Below are positions 25,993-34,808 of a DNA stretch of 64,000 bases, one piece after another. Both the position numbers and the translations under genes were made by a program. The first letter of the stretch is position 1. The number at the start of each line of letters is the position of its first letter. Location: the NCBI RefSeq assembly GCF_013391085.1, contig NZ_CP058334.1, positions 2,728,001-2,792,000 on the forward strand, given 5' to 3'. The notes below the pieces were generated by a model. That model saw only the letters and a program-made list of their open reading frames with translations. It did no database searches and was not told the origin of the DNA. Source of the stretch: Natronomonas halophila. Its GTDB lineage: Archaea > Halobacteriota > Halobacteria > Halobacteriales > Haloarculaceae.

Positions 25993-26850
25993 TTACCCGA
26001 ACTTCCCGGTGATGTAGTCCTCGACGCGCTGGCTGGAGGGGTTCTCGAAGACCTTGTCGGTGTCGTCGAACTCCACCAGTTCGCCACCGGTGAGGAAGAC
26101 GGCCGTCTTATCGGAGATACGCGCCGCCTGCTGCATGTTGTGGGTGACGATAACGACCGTGTACTCCTCCGCGAGGTCGTCGATGAGGTCCTCGATTTTC
26201 GAGGTCGCGACCGGGTCAAGCGCCGAGGCCGGTTCGTCCATCAGGATGACTTCGGGGTCCGCCGCGATGGCCCGCGCGATACAGAGCCGCTGTTGTTGGC
26301 CGCCCGAGAGGTCGAGCCCCGAGGAATCGAGCTGGTCTTTGACCTCGTCCCACAGCGCCGCGCTTTTCAGAGCCTCCTCGACGCGTTCGTCGATGTCGCC
26401 CTCGTAGCCCTGAATTTTCAGGCCGTAAGCGACGTTGTCGCGGATGGATTTCGGGAAGGGGTTCGGCTTCTGGAACACCATGCCGACCTTCCGTCGGAGG
26501 GCGACCGGGTCGACGTCGTCGTCGTAGACGTTCTTGTCGTACAGTCGGAGGTTCCCCTCGACGCGGGCGGCGTCGATGAGGTCGTTCATCCGGTTGATAC
26601 ACCGGAGGAACGTCGATTTCCCACAGCCGGAGGGGCCGATGAGGGCCGTTACCTGCTGTTCGGGTATCTCCATCGAGATGTCGTTGAGCGCCTGCGTCTC
26701 GTCGTACCAGACGCTGATGTTCTCGGCTTCGACGATCGTTCTGCCGGTGCCGTCACGCCCCGCCTCTTCGAGGCCTGCGACGGGGGAGTCGGCGAGCGAT
26801 TCCGATTCCGACGTCGATTCCGTCTCGGTGAACGTGTTGTCCGAACTCAT
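25993..26850 (-). CDS. pstB: Phosphate ABC transporter ATPase
   Basis: PstB is the ATP-binding subunit of the high-affinity phosphate importer. The 285-residue protein has Walker [10 protein letters not shown] (near 93), the PstB-type [14 protein letters not shown], the signature [14 protein letters not shown] and Walker [14 protein letters not shown]. An N-terminal extension of about 40 residues is acidic and rich in Ser and Asp. PstS, PstC and PstA are encoded about 22 kb away. CTATATA boxes lie upstream, between pstB and the divergent AbrB-PhoU gene. Confidence 0.95.
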   Translation of the reverse strand: MSSDNTFTETESTSESESLADSPVAGLEEAGRDGTGRTIVEAENISVWYDETQALNDISMEIPEQQVTALIGPSGCGKSTFLRCINRMNDLIDAARVEGNLRLYDKNVYDDDVDPVALRRKVGMVFQKPNPFPKSIRDNVAYGLKIQGYEGDIDERVEEALKSAALWDEVKDQLDSSGLDLSGGQQQRLCIARAIAADPEVILMDEPASALDPVATSKIEDLIDDLAEEYTVVIVTHNMQQAARISDKTAVFLTGGELVEFDDTDKVFENPSSQRVEDYITGKFG

Positions 26851-26963
26851 TGTCAGTTGATTTCGTCTCCGCGCGGGCCACGGCTGCTACGCGTTGACCC
26901 CGAGTCACGCGCCTACCCGTGCGTCGTTATCCCCAACGGGTATCCGCGTCCCTAAATACCCAT

Positions 26964-26989
26964 CTATGATTTCTATATAGTTCTATATT
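26964..26989. promoter_or_regulatory. CTATATA-type boxes upstream of pstB
   Basis: CTATGAT, CTATATA and CTATATT begin at 26964, 26973 and 26983, giving a repeat of about one helical turn. The same pattern occurs before pstS1. Such A/T boxes fit the P-box elements known at haloarchaeal pst promoters; one copy must also serve as TATA element. Confidence 0.5.
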
Positions 26990-27079
26990 TTTGGGGAGTT
27001 TCGGGCGGCTATTTTCGGCGCGGACCGTATCAGAAACACGCCATCTACCAGGTATGTTGGTATCAATGCCGATAGTTGT

Positions 27080-27119
27080 CTATATATTCCAGTAGTAATT
27101 TATATCTTCAGTCTATATC
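27080..27119. promoter_or_regulatory. CTATATA-type boxes and TATA element of the AbrB-PhoU gene
   Basis: CTATATA (27080), TTATATC (27100) and CTATATC (27113) lie within 46 bases of the ATG at 27126. The TTATATC copy is 20-26 bases from the start and may be the TATA box. The shared motif with pstB and pstS1 suggests phosphate control of this regulator as well. Confidence 0.45.
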
Positions 27120-27125
27120 CGGGGT

Positions 27126-28121
27126 ATGGAAACCCGGAAGGTGCAGGTTACGGGGGGGTCGACGTATACCGTCTCGCTGCCCAAGGAGTGGGCGACTGAC
27201 AACGATATCAGCGGGGGCAGCGTCGTCGAGTTCTATCCCGAGGAGGACTCGCTACTCCTGACACCCCGCCGTGACGAGGAGAAGGTCGAAGGGACGCTCA
27301 ACATCACGGGACTCGAAGACGACGAATTGATGCGTGCGGTCGTGACGATGTACGTCAGCGGTTTCGACATCATCACCCTGGAGACCCAGCAGGTCACCGC
27401 CGCCCAGCGGCGAACGATTCGCGAGGCCACCCAGGGACTGGTCGGCCTCGAAGTCATCGGCGAGACCGCCGAACGGGTCAAGCTGCAGGACCTCCTGGAC
27501 TCCTCGGAACTGTCGATTCACAACGCCATCACCCGGATGCGACTCGTCTCGACGACGATGCTCGCCGACGCCGTCGATGCCCTCCTGAAGGACGACGACG
27601 ACCTCGCCGCGGACGTGGTCCAGCGAGACGACGACGTCGACCGCCTGTGGTCGATGGTTTCCCGGGTGTTCCGGTCGGTCCTCCGGGACCCCTCCGCGGC
27701 CGCGACCATCGGCCTCGACCGCGAGACGTGTTTCGATTACCACTCCAGTGCCCGCCAACTCGAACGGGTCGGCGACCACGCCGCCAAAATCGCGACCCAC
27801 GCCGAAACCCTCGGGTCGCCGCCCGAGGACGCCGCCGAGGCGCTGCAGGACCTCCACGACGAGGCGACCGAAATCATCGAGATGGCGATGGACGCCCTTC
27901 TCGAGGAGGATTCCGACCGCGCGACCCGCCTCGCCAACGACGCCCGCCAGCGCGTGACGAAAATCGACGAACTCTCCCGGCGGGTCGACGACGAGATTCG
28001 CCAACTGGAACCCCAGCAGGCCCAACTGCTCGGCCTCGTGGTCGACTCCCTTTCTCGAAGCGCCGACTACGGCGGCAACATCGCCGAAACCGCCCTCCAG
28101 AAGGCCGCCCCGAAGCCGTAA
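27126..28121 (+). CDS. Phosphate uptake regulator, AbrB-PhoU fusion
   Basis: This 331-residue protein joins an N-terminal AbrB/SpoVT swapped-hairpin DNA-binding domain (METRKVQVTGGSTYTVSLPK, then EWATDNDISGGSVV) to PhoU-like helical repeats (about 120-330, with YHSSARQLERVGDHAAKIA and SLSRSADYGGNIAETA). Haloarchaeal proteins of this type are thought to control pst transcription. Being divergent from pstB-phoU with shared boxes between them fits that role. Confidence 0.88.
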   Translation: METRKVQVTGGSTYTVSLPKEWATDNDISGGSVVEFYPEEDSLLLTPRRDEEKVEGTLNITGLEDDELMRAVVTMYVSGFDIITLETQQVTAAQRRTIREATQGLVGLEVIGETAERVKLQDLLDSSELSIHNAITRMRLVSTTMLADAVDALLKDDDDLAADVVQRDDDVDRLWSMVSRVFRSVLRDPSAAATIGLDRETCFDYHSSARQLERVGDHAAKIATHAETLGSPPEDAAEALQDLHDEATEIIEMAMDALLEEDSDRATRLANDARQRVTKIDELSRRVDDEIRQLEPQQAQLLGLVVDSLSRSADYGGNIAETALQKAAPKP

Positions 28122-28168
28122 GCCGCGCTGCCGTCGTCTTTTAACTATTAGCGGGCCCTGAAGACCGT

Positions 28169-28843
28169 ATGGTCACGGAACTGCGGGATGGGGTGTGGTG
28201 GTACGAGGCCAGCGGCGTCAACGCCTACTTCGTCGCCGACGACGACGGCGTCACACTTGTGGACGCGGGGACGCCCTTCGACACGTCGACGGTCGAGCGG
28301 GCCGTCGAGGAAGCCGGCTTCGGCCTCGGCGACGTCGAGCGGATTCTCGTTACCCACTACGACGTCGACCACGTGGGGTCGATAGCCAAACTGGCCGTCG
28401 ATGCGCCCATCTTCGTCGGCCGGAAGGACGCACCGTTCCTGACGGGCGAAAAGCGCCCCTCGCCGCTACGATTCAAGGGATTCACCCAGTTCGTTTCGGG
28501 GCCGTTCGTTCCCGACGTTCCCGAAGCGCGCGTCCGTCGCGTGGATGACGGCGATGCCATCGGTGGCTTCGCCGCGTATCACACACCGGGGCATACGCCC
28601 GGCCATACCGCCTACGTCCACGAGAATCTGGAGGTGGCCTTCCTCGGCGATTTGGTCATCGAACGCGACGGCGCGTTGCGGCCAGCGCCGTGGTTCATCT
28701 GCGACGACGCGGATACCGTCGACCGGAGCATCCGGTCGTTTGCCGCTGCGGCCCCCGACTTCGAAGTCGCCGCGATGGGCCACGGAACCCCCTTCAAGCG
28801 CGGTGGGAGCGAGCACCTGCGTCAACTGGCCGATTCCCGGTAG
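28169..28843 (+). CDS. MBL-fold metallo-hydrolase
   Basis: This 224-residue protein has the metallo-beta-lactamase fold with motif THYDVDHVGS (near 62-71), where the usual second His of H-x-H-x-D-H is Asp. Further metal ligands are in HTPGHTPGHTAY, LGDLVI and MGHGTPF. Relatives include glyoxalase II and many uncharacterised hydrolases. Substrate unknown. It probably has its own promoter in the 47-base gap after the phosphate regulator. Confidence 0.85.
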   Translation: MVTELRDGVWWYEASGVNAYFVADDDGVTLVDAGTPFDTSTVERAVEEAGFGLGDVERILVTHYDVDHVGSIAKLAVDAPIFVGRKDAPFLTGEKRPSPLRFKGFTQFVSGPFVPDVPEARVRRVDDGDAIGGFAAYHTPGHTPGHTAYVHENLEVAFLGDLVIERDGALRPAPWFICDDADTVDRSIRSFAAAAPDFEVAAMGHGTPFKRGGSEHLRQLADSR

Positions 28844-28880
28844 GCGTACTCTTTTCAAACTGCCGACCGAAATCGTGTGT

Positions 28881-29246
28881 ATGGCTGACACCTCTCTGCC
28901 CGCTCCCGAGGGATGGGGCGAAGTCGAGGAGACGCCGCAACCAATCGAGAAGTATCAGGCCGAAAACCCCGCGCTGTTCGAACACGACGAGGAACCCCTC
29001 GGCGTGCAGGTCCTGCCGGACGACCCGCTGGAAAGCGGCATCTGGCGGGTCGGCGTGATACTGGGCGAGAAGACGGATATGGAGGCCGTCGAGACGGTCG
29101 AACGCGGGATTCGCGGCCGACAGGAAGCACTCCAAGAGGCCCGCGAGTTGATGGAGGCGTTCAACGAGCAGGGGATGGCCCATATCGAGCAGGCGCTCGA
29201 AGACGGAACGAACCCGGTCAAAGAGGCGCCGGAATCCGACGAATAG
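28881..29246 (+). CDS. Conserved haloarchaeal protein, unknown function
   Basis: This 121-residue acidic protein is not a family I can name. The first half is irregular with several Pro; the second half is a long helix (VERGIRGRQEALQEARELME). No membrane segment or Cys is present. A TATA-like CTTTTCAAA lies about 25-30 bases before the ATG at 28881. Confidence 0.6.
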   Translation: MADTSLPAPEGWGEVEETPQPIEKYQAENPALFEHDEEPLGVQVLPDDPLESGIWRVGVILGEKTDMEAVETVERGIRGRQEALQEARELMEAFNEQGMAHIEQALEDGTNPVKEAPESDE

Positions 29247-29261
29247 CGCGGAATCCGGTGG

Positions 29262-29585
29262 TTATGCGGTGAGTTCTTCGGCCACGGCCTCGGCGTCGAG
29301 CAGTTCGGGGTCGATGATGTGGCCGGCCTGTCCCTTGACGAACTCCGGGACGGAATCGCGCGTGTAGAAGACCACGCGCACGTCGGGGTTGAGGTCCGTC
29401 GCGATGGGGACCGAAGTCGCGAGGCCGGCGTCGGTGATGACGATGACGTCGGCCTCGACGATGCCCGCCTCTTCGAGGGCGGGCCGGTTGGCCGTCCCCT
29501 CGGCGTAGGAGACGTCCGCACCGTGGTCTTCGAGCGCTTCGCCGAGATTGTCGGGGTCCTCGCCCGCGATGATTACCTTACTCAT
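29262..29585 (-). CDS. Small Rossmann-like protein of the pyrG-guaA operon
   Basis: This 107-residue protein looks like a truncated nucleotide-binding or receiver-like fold: [15 protein letters not shown], then [18 protein letters not shown] and [18 protein letters not shown]. It resembles the N-terminal half of TrkA/RCK domains, but lacks a clean G-x-G-x-x-G. Its start overlaps the guaA stop by eight bases, so it is the third gene of the pyrG operon. Function unknown. Confidence 0.65.
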   Translation of the reverse strand: MSKVIIAGEDPDNLGEALEDHGADVSYAEGTANRPALEEAGIVEADVIVITDAGLATSVPIATDLNPDVRVVFYTRDSVPEFVKGQAGHIIDPELLDAEAVAEELTA

Positions 29586-30495
29586 ATTCGATGGTTGCCG
29601 GGGGTTTGTGGGTCACGTCGTAGACGACGCGGGAGACGTTATCCAGCGTGCCCGTGATGCGGGACTGGATGCGCTGGAGGGTCTCCCAGTCGATTTCCTG
29701 TGCGCGGGCGGTCATGCCGTCGCGGGATTCGACGGAGCGAACCGAAACGACCCACCCGTGGACGCGGTTGTCGCCCTTGACGCCCGTCGCCTTGCCGAGA
29801 ACCGCTGCGAGGGCCTGCCAAGGGTCGTACTCTTCGAGTTCCTCCTCGATGATGTGGTTGGACTCGCGGGCGACTTCGAGTTTCTCCTCGGTCACTTCGC
29901 CGAGGACGCGGATAGCGAGACCGGGACCGGGGAACGGCATCCGCTCGGAGACGACTTCTTCGAGGTCCAGCGCGCGGGCGACCTCGCGAACCTCGTCCTT
30001 GTAGAGGTCACGCATCGGCTCGACGATGCCCTCGAAGTCGACGACGTCGGGGAGACCACCGACGTTGTGGTGGGATTTGATGGTCCCCTCGCTCTCGATG
30101 CGGTCCGGGTAGATGGTCCCCTGAACGAGATAGTCGGCGTCGACCTCGTTGGCGACCGTCTCGAACTCGCGGATGAACTGTTCGCCGATGGCGTGGCGCT
30201 TCTCCTCGGGGTCTGTGATGCCCGACAGCGCATCGAGGAAGCGGTCGCGGGCGTCGACGATGCGGAGACTCTCCATGTAGTCGAACGTCTCACGGACGCT
30301 CTCGGTTTCGCCCTTCCGCATCAGACCGGTGTCGACGTAGACCGGAGTCAACTGGTCGCCGACGGCCTCGTAGGCCAAGGCGGCGGCCGTCGATGAGTCG
30401 ACGCCGCCGGAAAGGGCGATGACTGCGTTCTTGTCGCCGATTGCGTCGCTGATCTCCTCGATTTTCTCCTCGATGAATTCGTCTGTATCGACCAT
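29578..30495 (-). CDS. guaAB: GMP synthase subunit B (ATP pyrophosphatase)
   Basis: This subunit adenylates XMP and aminates it to GMP, using ammonia from a separate glutaminase subunit. The 305-residue protein has the PP-loop [15 protein letters not shown] near residue 25 and the GMP synthase dimerisation part ([17 protein letters not shown], ending [11 protein letters not shown]). The split from the glutaminase is usual in archaea; that subunit is not in the window. Its ATG overlaps the pyrG stop as TAATG. Confidence 0.94.
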   Translation of the reverse strand: MVDTDEFIEEKIEEISDAIGDKNAVIALSGGVDSSTAAALAYEAVGDQLTPVYVDTGLMRKGETESVRETFDYMESLRIVDARDRFLDALSGITDPEEKRHAIGEQFIREFETVANEVDADYLVQGTIYPDRIESEGTIKSHHNVGGLPDVVDFEGIVEPMRDLYKDEVREVARALDLEEVVSERMPFPGPGLAIRVLGEVTEEKLEVARESNHIIEEELEEYDPWQALAAVLGKATGVKGDNRVHGWVVSVRSVESRDGMTARAQEIDWETLQRIQSRITGTLDNVSRVVYDVTHKPPATIEYE

Positions 30496-32138
30496 TAGGC
30501 GGTCACCTCTTCGGTGGATTCGGATTCTGCAAGAATCGTTTCGACCATCGCGAGGAAGGGCGGGGAGGCCCGTCCCGGACGGGAGCGGAACTCGGGGTGG
30601 AACTGCGTCCCGAAGAAGAACGGATGGTCCGGCAATTCGAGGATTTCCATCCGGTTGCCGGCGCGGCCGGAGAAGACGAGGCCGGCGTCTTCGAGGTCGT
30701 CGATGTATTCGGGATTGACCTCGTAGCGGTGGCGGTGGCGTTCGGTACACGACGTATCCTCGTAGATGTCGTGGGCCATCGTTCCGGGTTCGATGTCGGT
30801 CTCGTGGGCGCCGAGCCGCATCGTCCCGCCCATGTCCTCGATTTCGTACTGTTCGGGCAGGATGTCGATGACCGGATGCGGCGTGTCCTCCTCCATCTCC
30901 GCGGAGTGGGCGCCCTCGAAGCCACAGACGTTGCGGGCGAACTCCACGACGCCCATCTGGAAGCCGAGACACAACCCGAGGAACGGGACGTCGTTCTCCC
31001 GGGCGTACTGGACGGCCTCGATTTTCCCCTCGGTGCCGCGGGCGCCGAAGCCGCCGGGGACGATGATGCCGTCGGCCTGTTCGAGGCGGTCGGCGTGGGC
31101 GTCGTCCATCTCGTCGGCGTCGACCCAGAGGACGTTCACGTCGGTGTTGGTCTCGAAGCCGGCGTGTTTGAGCGATTCGTGAATCGAGAGGTAGGCGTCC
31201 TCGAGGGCGTACTTGCCGACCAAGGCGATGTCGACCTCGTCGGTCGTCTCCTGTGTGACGATGTCGCGCCACTCGTTTTCGCGTTCGTCCGCCGGGATGG
31301 CCTCGTCGGCCAGATTCAGCCGCTCCATGACGTACTCGTCGAGGCCCTCTTCCTCGACCATCAGGGGGACGTGATAGATGTCCTCGACGTCGGGATTCGA
31401 GAAGACGGCGTCGGTCGGGACGTCGCAGAACAGCGCGATTTTCTCCTTGGTCTTGGGGTCGAGTTTGTCCTCACAGCGGCCGACGAGAATGTCGGGCTGG
31501 AGGCCGATAGAACGGAGTTCCTTGACGGAGTGCTGGGTCGGCTTGGTCTTCTGCTCGCCGTTCTTCGAGTAGGGGACCAACGTGACGTGGGTAAAGAGGA
31601 TGTCCTCGTCGTCTTCCTCGTGGGCGAACTGTCGGAGTGCTTCGAGGTAGGGCATCCCCTCGATGTCCCCGACGGTCCCGCCGACCTCGATGAGACAGAC
31701 GTCGTGACCCTCGGCGGCCTCCCGAATCCGGCGTTTGATGTCGTCGGTGATGTGGGGGATAATCTGGACGGTGTTACCGAGGTAGTCCCCGGCCCGTTCC
31801 TTCTCGATGACGTGGCGATAGGTCTTGCCCGTCGTGATGTTGTGGTCGAAGGTCATGTCGATATCGAGGAACCGCTCGTAGTTCCCCAAGTCGAGGTCGA
31901 CCTCCCCGCCGTCCTTCAGCACGTAGACTTCCCCGTGCTGGTAGGGGTTCATCGTCCCCGCGTCGACGTTGAGATACGGGTCGATTTTCACGGCCGTCAC
32001 GTCGAAACCGGCGTTGGCGAGCAAGCGTCCCGTACTCGCCGCTGTGATGCCTTTGCCCAGGCCGGACATCACGCCACCGGTGACGAAGATGAACTTGTTC
32101 CCCAGTGTGGGGTCGTAATCAGTAAGCTCCGTCGGCAT
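30495..32138 (-). CDS. pyrG: CTP synthase
   Basis: PyrG converts UTP to CTP. The 547-residue protein has the synthase domain ([17 protein letters not shown] at about 16, [21 protein letters not shown]) and a C-terminal class I glutaminase with nucleophile Cys in [10 protein letters not shown] and the HPEF triad segment. The ATG at 32138 gives the usual family start. It leads the operon pyrG-guaAB-Rossmann-like gene. Confidence 0.96.
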   Translation of the reverse strand: MPTELTDYDPTLGNKFIFVTGGVMSGLGKGITAASTGRLLANAGFDVTAVKIDPYLNVDAGTMNPYQHGEVYVLKDGGEVDLDLGNYERFLDIDMTFDHNITTGKTYRHVIEKERAGDYLGNTVQIIPHITDDIKRRIREAAEGHDVCLIEVGGTVGDIEGMPYLEALRQFAHEEDDEDILFTHVTLVPYSKNGEQKTKPTQHSVKELRSIGLQPDILVGRCEDKLDPKTKEKIALFCDVPTDAVFSNPDVEDIYHVPLMVEEEGLDEYVMERLNLADEAIPADERENEWRDIVTQETTDEVDIALVGKYALEDAYLSIHESLKHAGFETNTDVNVLWVDADEMDDAHADRLEQADGIIVPGGFGARGTEGKIEAVQYARENDVPFLGLCLGFQMGVVEFARNVCGFEGAHSAEMEEDTPHPVIDILPEQYEIEDMGGTMRLGAHETDIEPGTMAHDIYEDTSCTERHRHRYEVNPEYIDDLEDAGLVFSGRAGNRMEILELPDHPFFFGTQFHPEFRSRPGRASPPFLAMVETILAESESTEEVTA

Positions 32139-32234
32139 ACCGACGGTCCGCGAGCGTCGGACAAAACGGTTTCGACACCCACCCGGTGCGGCCCGGTCTG
32201 TCACGCCAGCGAGTGGCGGTCGAGGTCGGCCGAG

Positions 32235-32876
32235 TCAGGAATGAGCTTCCTCTTTCGCGGCTTCCATCAGTCCCTCGTCGGTGGCGACGAGCACCCACGC
32301 CCAGCGGTAGCGCCGGTCGACGACGACAAGCGTGAAGTTCCACCACGGGTCGCCGAACCAGTCGCTCCATGGGTCGCGAGTACGATAGACGGTCATCTCC
32401 TCGTAGCGGTCCTCGACGATCCCGTCGGTGAACCCGCGCGCGAGTCGCTTCGCGCTCGCACAGCTCCCGTACTGCTGTTCGATGGTATCGACGTACGGCT
32501 TCGACCCACCGTGGACGAGCTGTTCGGCGAGGACGCCGTCCAGTGACAGCGCCGATTCGACGGTAAACGTCGGGTCCGCGTCGTCGTCGGCGTCGATGCC
32601 GAGTGCCGCCGTGACGGCCTTCGAGGTCAGCAGTTCGGTGAAGAAATTCGCCTCCGCGAGCACGTTGTTGGCAAGATACCAGTCTATCGTCTCCGAGTCG
32701 GGAATCCGGACACAACAGTGCCGAGCGTCACCTCTCGGCCGCGTATCTGACATAGACTGGACATATCTGTCGACCGCGTCCACCTCCGGGTCGACGGCGT
32801 CGAACGTGTTGGTCTCCCAGACACGATTTACGTCGTCTCTCCCGGGTTTAGCGGAATCCCAGTCGACATCGAGCAT
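32235..32876 (-). CDS. Conserved haloarchaeal protein, unknown function
   Basis: This 213-residue protein is acidic with a Trp-rich C-terminal part (DPWSDWFGDPWWNF) and a Cys pair (RHCCVRI) near residue 54. It has no membrane segment and no motif I recognise. The start at 32876 is supported by a TATA-like CTTTAAGTA about 27 bases upstream. An internal Met at residue 42 is an alternative. Confidence 0.6.
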   Translation of the reverse strand: MLDVDWDSAKPGRDDVNRVWETNTFDAVDPEVDAVDRYVQSMSDTRPRGDARHCCVRIPDSETIDWYLANNVLAEANFFTELLTSKAVTAALGIDADDDADPTFTVESALSLDGVLAEQLVHGGSKPYVDTIEQQYGSCASAKRLARGFTDGIVEDRYEEMTVYRTRDPWSDWFGDPWWNFTLVVVDRRYRWAWVLVATDEGLMEAAKEEAHS

Positions 32877-32913
32877 ACCGGAAGGACGGTATTCGTACTT
32901 AAAGACTTCGTGC

Positions 32914-33498
32914 CTAAATAAGCAAATTCGCTATCGTGTCGGCGACTTTGACTGTTTGACCGACGAAGAAGTGGTCGGCTCCGATGGCTTCGACCATCCC
33001 CCCGGTGGCGCCCACTCGCTCTGCGACGGCCGCCGCGTCGACGGTGGTGTCCCGCTCGCCGTAGACGATACCGACCGGACAGTCGATATCGTCGATGGCC
33101 GCGACGGCATCGATGTCCTCGGTGAGGCTGGCCGCGGGCGCGAGCGCGGCCACGGCAAAGGGTGGGGTCCCCGCATCGCTCTCGCGGGCCGCCGCCACCA
33201 GCGCGAGACAACCGCCGAAACTGTAGCCGAACAGGCCCACCCGGTCGTATCGGTCCCGCGCCCACGCGTAGGCGTCCCTGGTGTCGACCAGTTCGCCGCG
33301 ACCCTCGTCCCACGCGCCGTAATCGAAGCGGAGACAGGCACAGTCCAGCGCGTCGCTGACCGCCTGCAACCGCGAATCGGTGCGACTGCCGCCCATCTGT
33401 GGATGCGGCGGACAGGCGACGACGCAGGTGTCGCTCTCCGGTGTATCCAGCGTCCCGCGCACATCACGGTCCGAGGGGACGACGATTGACTCGCTCAT
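32914..33498 (-). CDS. Alpha/beta hydrolase of the dienelactone/YqiA-like type
   Basis: This 194-residue protein has an alpha/beta-hydrolase core: CPPHPQMGGSRTDSRLQAV (oxyanion region), LRFDYGAWDEG, the nucleophile elbow GYSFGG (near 92-97), an acid in GIVYGERDTTVD and His in IGADHFF. It resembles small haloarchaeal and bacterial hydrolases of unknown substrate. It converges with nothing nearby and is divergent from pspA. Confidence 0.8.
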   Translation of the reverse strand: MSESIVVPSDRDVRGTLDTPESDTCVVACPPHPQMGGSRTDSRLQAVSDALDCACLRFDYGAWDEGRGELVDTRDAYAWARDRYDRVGLFGYSFGGCLALVAAARESDAGTPPFAVAALAPAASLTEDIDAVAAIDDIDCPVGIVYGERDTTVDAAAVAERVGATGGMVEAIGADHFFVGQTVKVADTIANLLI

Positions 33499-33590
33499 GG
33501 GCCGGCTTTGCGGCCCGCGGACTTGAGCGTGTCCGGTCGGCCGCCGAACGCGCGTAGCGTTTTAAGGGTTGGGCCCCACAATACCCCGGT

Positions 33591-34409
33591 ATGGGTATCC
33601 TCTCGCGGGCCTCCTACGTCATCCGGTCGAAAGTAAACGCCGTCCTGAACCGTGCGGAAGACCCCCACGAGACGCTCGATTACTCCTACGAGCAATTACG
33701 GGACGAACTACAGAACGTCAAGCAGGGCATCGCCGATTTGACGACACAGAAAAAACGGCTGGAAATCCAGAAGCGTCGCCTCGAAGAAAACGTCGACAAG
33801 CACAACCAGCAGGCCAGACAGGCCGTCGAGCAGGGCCGTGACGACCTCGCGCGGAAGGCCCTCGAAAAGAAGAAACAGAAGATGTCCCAGATAGAGGACC
33901 TGGAGGCCCAGATTGCGGACCTCCAGAACACGCAGGACAATCTCGTCGAGAAGAAGAACGAACTCCAGAGCCAGATTCAGCAGTTCCGAACCGAGAAGGA
34001 GACGATGAAGGCCCGCCACGACGCCGCCGAAGCAAGCGCCCGCGTCAGCGAGGCCATGACCGGCGCCGGCGACGAGATGGAGAACATCAACCGCTCCATC
34101 GAACGCGCTCGCGAGCAGACCGAGGAGATGGAAGCCCGGTCGGCCGCGATGGACGAACTCGAGGAAAGCGGCGCCTTCGAGAGCGCGCTCTCGGACGGGG
34201 ACGACATCGACAAGGAACTCGAAGAGATGCGCCGCGAGGGCGAAGTCGAGGCCGAACTGGAGACGCTGAAGTCCGAAACCGGGACGGACGGCGACACCGA
34301 GGCCGCAGCATCCGAAGCCGAACCGGACACCGACACCCCCTCCGCGGACCCCGACATCGAGGCCGAACTCGAGGAACTCAAAGAGGAAGACGAGGACAAA
34401 GAGGAGTAG
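33591..34409 (+). CDS. pspA: PspA/IM30 (Vipp1) family membrane-stress protein
   Basis: PspA-family proteins bind and remodel the inner face of the membrane as ESCRT-III-like polymers. The 272-residue protein starts MGILSRASYVIRSKVNAVLNRAEDP, the amphipathic helix 0 and 1 region, followed by a long coiled coil (about 25-200) and an acidic, low-complexity tail. A TATA-like GTTTTAAGG lies about 30 bases before the ATG. Confidence 0.92.
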   Translation: MGILSRASYVIRSKVNAVLNRAEDPHETLDYSYEQLRDELQNVKQGIADLTTQKKRLEIQKRRLEENVDKHNQQARQAVEQGRDDLARKALEKKKQKMSQIEDLEAQIADLQNTQDNLVEKKNELQSQIQQFRTEKETMKARHDAAEASARVSEAMTGAGDEMENINRSIERAREQTEEMEARSAAMDELEESGAFESALSDGDDIDKELEEMRREGEVEAELETLKSETGTDGDTEAAASEAEPDTDTPSADPDIEAELEELKEEDEDKEE

Positions 34410-34808
34410 TTACGCCGACAGCGTCGCCGTTTCCCGCAACGCCGCCCGCCAGTCTTCGGGCACCGGTATCGGTTCGTCGGCCTCCCCGACGATGACCTGA
34501 ATCGTTTTTCCGGTCGCGGCTTTCTCCTCGCCGCGCCACAGCGTCACTTCGGTCGTGAGGCTCGTCGTCCCGATATCGAGCACCTCGATTTCGCCGACGA
34601 TACGGTCGCCGGCGAACAGTTCGGCGTGGTAGTCGAGTTCGAGTCGAGCGACCGGCCGACCGTACTCCTCGAACCGGGGGACCGTCTCCCGGAGGAACGC
34701 CTCCCGGACCTGCGCGATATAGGCCGGGAAGACGGTGTTGTCGACGTGCTCGTTGCCGACGTCGCGACTCCCGGCGACGAGTTCGTGCTGGAAATTCGCG
34801 CCCGACAT
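34410..34808 (-). CDS. Hotdog thioesterase, 4-hydroxybenzoyl-CoA type
   Basis: This 132-residue protein has the YbgC/4HBT pattern: VGNEHVDNTVFPAYIAQVREAFL, where D-x-x-x-x-x-x-Y is typical, then a central strand LDYHAELFAGDRIVGEIEVL and TGKTIQVIV. It likely hydrolyses an acyl-CoA thioester; substrate unknown. It starts one base before the thrS stop, so it is the second gene of the thrS transcript. Confidence 0.8.
   Translation of the reverse strand: MSGANFQHELVAGSRDVGNEHVDNTVFPAYIAQVREAFLRETVPRFEEYGRPVARLELDYHAELFAGDRIVGEIEVLDIGTTSLTTEVTLWRGEEKAATGKTIQVIVGEADEPIPVPEDWRAALRETATLSA

Noticed and set aside
30597-32546. Open frame of 649 codons opposite pyrG
   Set aside because: Shadow of pyrG, which has all CTP synthase motifs on the minus strand.
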